Source: Deltaproteobacteria bacterium (lineage in GTDB: Bacteria; Desulfobacterota; DSM-4660; Desulfatiglandales; HGW-15). Taken from it: a stretch of 37,750 nt of DNA. This document shows, piece after piece, positions 36,074 through 37,750 of this stretch; position 1 is the first letter of the stretch, and every line of letters starts with the position of its first letter. The position numbers and the translations under genes are program-made. Under the pieces are notes generated by a model that searched no databases, was not told where the DNA came from, and saw only the letters and a list, made by a program, of their open reading frames with translations. The stretch lies in assembly GCA_019308985.1 (NCBI GenBank), contig JAFDHB010000014.1, positions 1-37,750 of the forward strand, read 5' to 3'.

Positions 36074-37470
36074 GAACCGATCTCCTCCTTTGCCTTCCTG
36101 AGACCCTCTCTTACTGCATTCGGCCCCGTGCCCCCTATTAGATCTCTCCTCTCGACGCCCTTTATGGGATCCAGCCACTCCACCACGTCATCTTGCACGT
36201 AGGGAGTGAAAGCCCGCATTTCCTCAAGGCCGAGTTGGCTCAACTCCTTCCCCCTGTCAATGGCATGCAGGACCATCTTGCCCACGATCTGGTGGGCCTC
36301 CCTGAAGCTCAATCCCTTGTTGACCAGGTATTCCGCCAGATCCGTCGCTCCCAGGTGCCCTCCCCGGACCGCCTCCTTCATTTTCTCCCTATTGAAGGAG
36401 ACCTTCCCCAGGAACATGGTCATCACCGAAAGGCATTGCCCGACCGTTTCAACCGTGTCAAAAAGAGCCTCTTTGTCCTCTTGCATGTCCTTGTTATAAG
36501 TCAATGGAAGCCCTTTCATGACCGTCAAAAGCGCAATGAGATGGCCGAAGACCCTGCCCGCCTTAGCCCTCACAAGCTCCGGCACATCAGGGTTTTTCTT
36601 CTGTGGCATGATACTGCTGCCCGTGCACAGGGAGTCGGGCAGGCGGACAAAGTCAAATTCCCTGGTCGCCCAAATCACCATTTCTTCGCCCATCCTGCTC
36701 AGGTGCATCATGAGGACAGAAGATGCAAAAAGAAAGTCCAGCACAAAATCCCGGTCGCTGACCGCGTCCATGCTGTTTTCAGAAATCCGGTCAAAGCCGA
36801 GCTCCCTTGCAATCATTTCCCTGTCGAGATCAAAGGTGGAACCTGCGAGGGCCGCGCTTCCCAGGGGTGATATGTTGACCCTGGCAAGGGTTTCCCTGTA
36901 CCGGATTCTGTCCCTTTTCATCATCTCGTAATAGGCCAGGAGGTGATGGGAAAGAAGCACGGGCTGAGCGCGTTGTAGGTGGGTGTATCCCGGCATGACT
37001 ATATCGAGGTTTTCCTCTGCCTGGGTGACGATGACCCTTTGCAATCCCCCTATCAAGCCGTCTATCTTTTCAATCCCTTCTCTCAGGTACAGCCTGGTGT
37101 CCAGAGATACCTGGTCATTGCGGCTCCTGCCCGTATGGAGCTTCTCCGCCGCAAGACCGACCCTTTCCACAAGGGCCTTTTCCACGGCAGTGTGAATATC
37201 CTCCATGGATTCCTGAAAGGTAAATTTTCCCCTGTCCATCTCCTCCTTGATCTCTTGAAGGGCTTTTATGATCAAGGATGCCTCGTCTGCTTTTATTATC
37301 CCCTGCCTTGCCAGCATTCGGCAGTGGGCGATGCTGCCCTTTATGTCCTGCGGATACAGGCGGTGGTCAAATCCTATTGAGGCGGTGAACTCTTCCACTA
37401 TCCTATCCGCCTCTTGCCTGAATCGCCCGCCCCAGGTCTTACTTGTCCTTTCTTTTCGTTCTCCTGCCAT
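36067..37470 (-). CDS. argH: Argininosuccinate lyase
   Basis: Splits argininosuccinate into arginine and fumarate, the last step of arginine synthesis. 467 residues with WGGRFRQEADRIVEEFTAS at the N-terminus, HTGRSRNDQV, the catalytic-serine loop GSSIMPQKKNPD and other fumarase-superfamily blocks. It heads the minus-strand run argH–lipoprotein–lysA–dapF–dapA–dapB. No good Shine-Dalgarno precedes the ATG at 37470. Repeat E occupies the upstream region from 37513, so its promoter is either squeezed between or within the repeat. Confidence 0.97.
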   Translation of the reverse strand: MAGERKERTSKTWGGRFRQEADRIVEEFTASIGFDHRLYPQDIKGSIAHCRMLARQGIIKADEASLIIKALQEIKEEMDRGKFTFQESMEDIHTAVEKALVERVGLAAEKLHTGRSRNDQVSLDTRLYLREGIEKIDGLIGGLQRVIVTQAEENLDIVMPGYTHLQRAQPVLLSHHLLAYYEMMKRDRIRYRETLARVNISPLGSAALAGSTFDLDREMIARELGFDRISENSMDAVSDRDFVLDFLFASSVLMMHLSRMGEEMVIWATREFDFVRLPDSLCTGSSIMPQKKNPDVPELVRAKAGRVFGHLIALLTVMKGLPLTYNKDMQEDKEALFDTVETVGQCLSVMTMFLGKVSFNREKMKEAVRGGHLGATDLAEYLVNKGLSFREAHQIVGKMVLHAIDRGKELSQLGLEEMRAFTPYVQDDVVEWLDPIKGVERRDLIGGTGPNAVREGLRKAKEEIGSC

Positions 37471-37512
37471 GGCATGAATCCAAGAAACTGGGAATGGCCT
37501 ATTTTAACGAAC

Positions 37513-37645
37513 TCGTAAAAAGTCGAAATTGAGATGGCAAAGTAAAAAGCTTCAAGTAAGTATTCAAGTTGAGCTTGCGAAATCCCGCTTAGCGGGAGCG
37601 TGCGAATCTCGTGTGATGAGGCGTACTTAGCGTACGCCGCAATCA
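37513..37645. repeat. Palindromic dispersed repeat, family 2, copy E, right end missing
   Basis: Starts with the same TCGTAAAAAGTC end as copy B and shares the core GAGGCGTACttagcGTACGCC. Compared with B it has about 44 extra bases near the middle (after AAAAGCTTCAA) and lacks the matching right terminal repeat, because another palindromic element begins at 37650. It lies just upstream of argH. Confidence 0.85.
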
Positions 37646-37649
37646 TTTA

Positions 37650-37749
37650 CCCCGTTAAATAACTCCAGATTCAGAGGCCGTTGCCCCAACGATGTTCTTA
37701 GGTCCTCCTAGACCTCTGATTCAGCGCCACCAGTACCCATTAAACGGGG
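37650..37749. repeat. 100-base inverted-repeat element abutting repeat E
   Basis: Ends CCCCGTTAAAT (37650–37660) and ATTAAACGGGG (37739–37749), inverted copies at 10 of 11 positions. An inner pair TTCAGAGG / CCTCTGATT is also inverted. It has no coding capacity. It replaces the right end of repeat E, so it probably inserted into it; the window ends one base later. Confidence 0.65.
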
Positions 37750-37750
37750 C

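Noticed and set aside
37398..37646. 82-codon minus frame sharing EAFYFAI…TFYEF with a frame at 19022–19273
   Set aside because: The similarity comes from palindromic repeats B and E, not from related proteins.

Overview
The window looks like the chromosome of a Desulfobacterota (former Deltaproteobacteria) bacterium. Support for this is the gene order argH–lipoprotein–lysA–dapF–dapA–dapB–folK, a large GGDEF/AAA/HEAT protein, and ~100–150 bp palindromic intergenic repeats of a kind common in that phylum. There is no rRNA or other marker to fix the taxon, so this is inference.

Layout. Bases 1–3.5 kb: an acyl-CoA ligase and an MFS transporter, both on the minus strand. Bases 3.65–9.9 kb (plus): argG, carA and carB, the late arginine and carbamoyl-phosphate genes. 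argG is preceded by a promoter, a 26-codon leader ORF with five arginine codons in six, and mutually exclusive antiterminator and terminator hairpins. This reads as a complete ribosome-mediated arginine attenuator and is the most interesting item here. Bases 9.9–16.5 kb are accessory: an ECHDC3-like crotonase, a RidA-like protein without the usual arginine, a decayed DNA methyltransferase, a 785-residue uncharacterised protein, another MFS transporter and an IS4-type transposase scrap. Bases 16.5–20.2 kb (plus): a tandem double receiver protein, a TSUP (TauE/SafE-type) permease, its small membrane partner and a cytidylate-kinase-like/BON protein, probably one functional group. Bases 20.9–25.2 kb: the 1402-residue signalling protein. 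Bases 25.3–28 kb: two toxin–antitoxin pairs (AbiEii type and PIN type) among palindromic repeats. Bases 28.4–37.5 kb (minus): a tightly packed run argH, lipoprotein, lysA, dapF, dapA, dapB, folK, YHS-like protein, fsa, lytic transglycosylase, pgsA, tRNA-Gly, tRNA-Cys.

How the genes fit together. CarAB makes carbamoyl phosphate. ArgG joins citrulline and aspartate, and ArgH, about 31 kb away on the other strand, releases arginine. DapA, DapB, DapF and LysA give meso-diaminopimelate and lysine. Dispersed palindromes sit at several of these gene borders: after argG, after dapA, before argH, and before the cytidylate-kinase-like gene. Functional calls rest on reading motifs by eye; no database search was run.
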